Source: Candidatus Igneacidithiobacillus taiwanensis
Lineage (GTDB): Bacteria > Pseudomonadota > Gammaproteobacteria > Acidithiobacillales > Acidithiobacillaceae
Direction of reading: 5' to 3'
Length of the DNA stretch: 7,318 nucleotides
NCBI GenBank assembly: GCA_002341825.1
Contig: DDOU01000139.1
Span: forward strand, 1 to 7,318
Shown: positions 5,954-7,318 of the stretch, piece after piece
Layout of the letters: each line of letters begins with the position of its first letter
Numbering within the stretch: the stretch's first letter is position 1
Position numbers and translations under genes: made by a program
Notes under the pieces: model-generated
Database searches by the model: none
Seen by the model: the letters and a program-made list of their open reading frames with translations, nothing else
Told to the model about the DNA's origin: nothing

Positions 5954-7318
5954 GGCGCAGTCCCTGGGGTTGGATTTCGTGGCGGACGACGCTTTATCGG
6001 GTTTCCGCCTCGCGCGGCTGGAGGTTTTCAACTGGGGCACCTTCGACGGCCGAGTCTGGACGCTGCAACTGAACGGCAAAAATGGGCTGCTTACTGGCGA
6101 CATCGGTTCCGGCAAGTCCACGCTGGTGGATGCCATCACCACGCTGCTGGTGCCAGCCCATCGCATCGCCTACAACAAGGCCGCCGGCGCGGACAGCCGG
6201 GAGCGAACCTTGCGTTCGTACGTGTTGGGGCACTACAAATCCGAACGCAATGAGGTCACCGGGGCGGCCAAACCGGTGTCTCTGCGCGACCATAACAGTT
6301 ATTCCGTCATTCTGGGCGTGTTTCACAACGCCGGTTACGACCAGACGGTGAGCCTCGCACAAATGTTCTGGATGAAGGAGGCGCAAGGGCAGCCGGCCCG
6401 GCTCTATGTCGGGGCCGAGCGTGCAATGTCGATTGCCGAGGACTTCGCCAACTTCGGCAGCGACATCGCTGTCCTACGCAAGCGGCTGCGCGAGACCGGC
6501 GCCGACCTCTTTGACAGCTTTCCGCCCTATGCCGCGTGGTTTCGGCGCCGCCTCGGCATCGACAACGATCAGGCACTGGAACTCTTTCACCAGACGGTAT
6601 CGATGAAGTCGGTGGGCAACCTGACCGACTTCGTGCGCAATCATATGCTGGAGCCATTCGAGGTGGCACCGCGCATCCAGGCACTGATCGGTCACTTCGA
6701 CGATCTCAACCGCGCCCATCAGGCCGTGCTCAAAGCCCAGCAACAGGTGGAGCTGCTGACGCCGTTGGTGGCCGACTGCAAGCGGCATGGCGAACTGGTG
6801 CACGATGTGAATCATCTGCGGCAATGCCGCGACGGACTACGTGCGCACTTTGCGGGCCTCAAATTGGGATTGCTGGACAAACGTCTGGGTCTGCTCGACG
6901 AAGAATGGAATAAAGTCGATGGCCAGGTGCGGCGCCTGGAAGGTACGCGCGAAGAGCAAGTCCGGCAGGTAGATGAGCTGAAACAGGCCATCAACGCCAA
7001 CGGCGGCGACCGTCTGGAGCGTCTCGCCGCCGAGATCCGTAAGCAAGAGCAACTACGCGATGCACGCAAGGCCAAGTATGAGCGTTACCAAGAACTGGTC
7101 GCCATTTTGGGTGAGTCGGCGCCCCGTGAGGAGGTCACCTTCGCCGCGCAGCGGGCACAATGCAAGGCGTGGCGGGAAGAAGTCCAAAACCGCGATGCCG
7201 ATCTCCAGAACACGCTGACTGAGCATGGCGTGAGCTTGCGCCAGGGCAAGCTCGAGCACGAACGATTGACGGCCGAAATCGACAGTCTCAAACGCCGGCG
7301 CAGCAACATCGACGACCA
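5946..7318 (+). CDS. jetC: Wadjet type I component JetC (SMC-like ATPase, MksB/MukB-like), 3' end missing
   Basis: JetC is the SMC-family ATPase motor of Wadjet, which loads on and extrudes DNA so that JetD can cut small circles. The frame from the ATG at 5946 stays open to the edge, giving 457 residues of a protein that in this family is usually over 1,000. The N-terminus is typical: [19 protein letters not shown], then [17 protein letters not shown] with Walker [10 protein letters not shown] at residues 51-59. SLAQMFWM (near residue 137) fits the Q-loop position. After about residue 250 the sequence turns into long charged heptad-rich helices ([50 protein letters not shown]), the start of the coiled-coil arm. 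The hinge, returning coil, signature motif and Walker B lie outside. AAGGAG (5933-5938), seven bases before the ATG, is a strong ribosome binding site. jetD should follow. Confidence 0.95.
   Translation, partial: MSEAQSLGLDFVADDALSGFRLARLEVFNWGTFDGRVWTLQLNGKNGLLTGDIGSGKSTLVDAITTLLVPAHRIAYNKAAGADSRERTLRSYVLGHYKSERNEVTGAAKPVSLRDHNSYSVILGVFHNAGYDQTVSLAQMFWMKEAQGQPARLYVGAERAMSIAEDFANFGSDIAVLRKRLRETGADLFDSFPPYAAWFRRRLGIDNDQALELFHQTVSMKSVGNLTDFVRNHMLEPFEVAPRIQALIGHFDDLNRAHQAVLKAQQQVELLTPLVADCKRHGELVHDVNHLRQCRDGLRAHFAGLKLGLLDKRLGLLDEEWNKVDGQVRRLEGTREEQVRQVDELKQAINANGGDRLERLAAEIRKQEQLRDARKAKYERYQELVAILGESAPREEVTFAAQRAQCKAWREEVQNRDADLQNTLTEHGVSLRQGKLEHERLTAEIDSLKRRRSNIDD

Noticed and set aside
1..7318. 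CRISPR array, insertion sequence or tRNA genes
   Set aside because: I saw no regularly spaced repeats, no transposase frame and no tRNA apart from the tRNA-like part of ssrA.

Overview
The window reads as one strand of a moderately GC-rich proteobacterial chromosome, and every supported gene is on the + strand. A housekeeping segment (the 3' part of mutS, then the tmRNA gene ssrA) is followed by accessory cargo: a DinJ/YafQ-type toxin-antitoxin pair with a small trailing ORF, then the start of a type I Wadjet (JetABCD, also called MksFEBG-like) plasmid-defence operon that runs off the right edge. The tmRNA tag reads ANDSNYALAA, close to the E. coli tag ANDENYALAA, which suggests a gamma-proteobacterium or a relative. 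From memory only, Acidithiobacillus is a good candidate; I could not check this.

Layout. 1-2063: mutS, missing its 5' end. 2064-2127: short spacer with a probable ssrA promoter. 2128-2494: complete tmRNA ending in an encoded CCA. 2501-2530: rho-independent terminator. 2531-2690: about 160 bases in which I see no gene. 2691-2741: a strong sigma70-type promoter with overlapping inverted repeats and a good ribosome binding site. 2742-3336: antitoxin and toxin genes overlapping by 53 bases. 3340-3540: a small cysteine-containing ORF whose C-terminal half looks replaced. 3541-3799: a junction with no convincing gene. 3800-5254 jetA, 5285-5953 jetB and 5946 to the edge jetC, tightly spaced as an operon.

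How the parts work together. MutS (mismatch repair) and tmRNA (ribosome rescue) are core genes. The 3' end of ssrA is a well-known integration point for genomic islands, and the switch from core genes to toxin-antitoxin plus defence genes just after it fits an island boundary, although no integrase or repeated att site is visible here. YafQ-type toxins cut mRNA on the ribosome and DinJ-type antitoxins neutralise them and repress their own promoter. JetA, JetB and JetC form an SMC-like complex that, with the nuclease JetD (expected just past the right edge), recognises and cleaves circular plasmid DNA.

Nothing here is clearly a new system. The least explained stretch is 3450-3800, between the toxin-antitoxin module and jetA. 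It holds an altered small ORF, a 69-base structure bounded by an 8-base inverted repeat that loosely resembles an integron attC site, and a weak ORF joined to jetA by an ATGA overlap.
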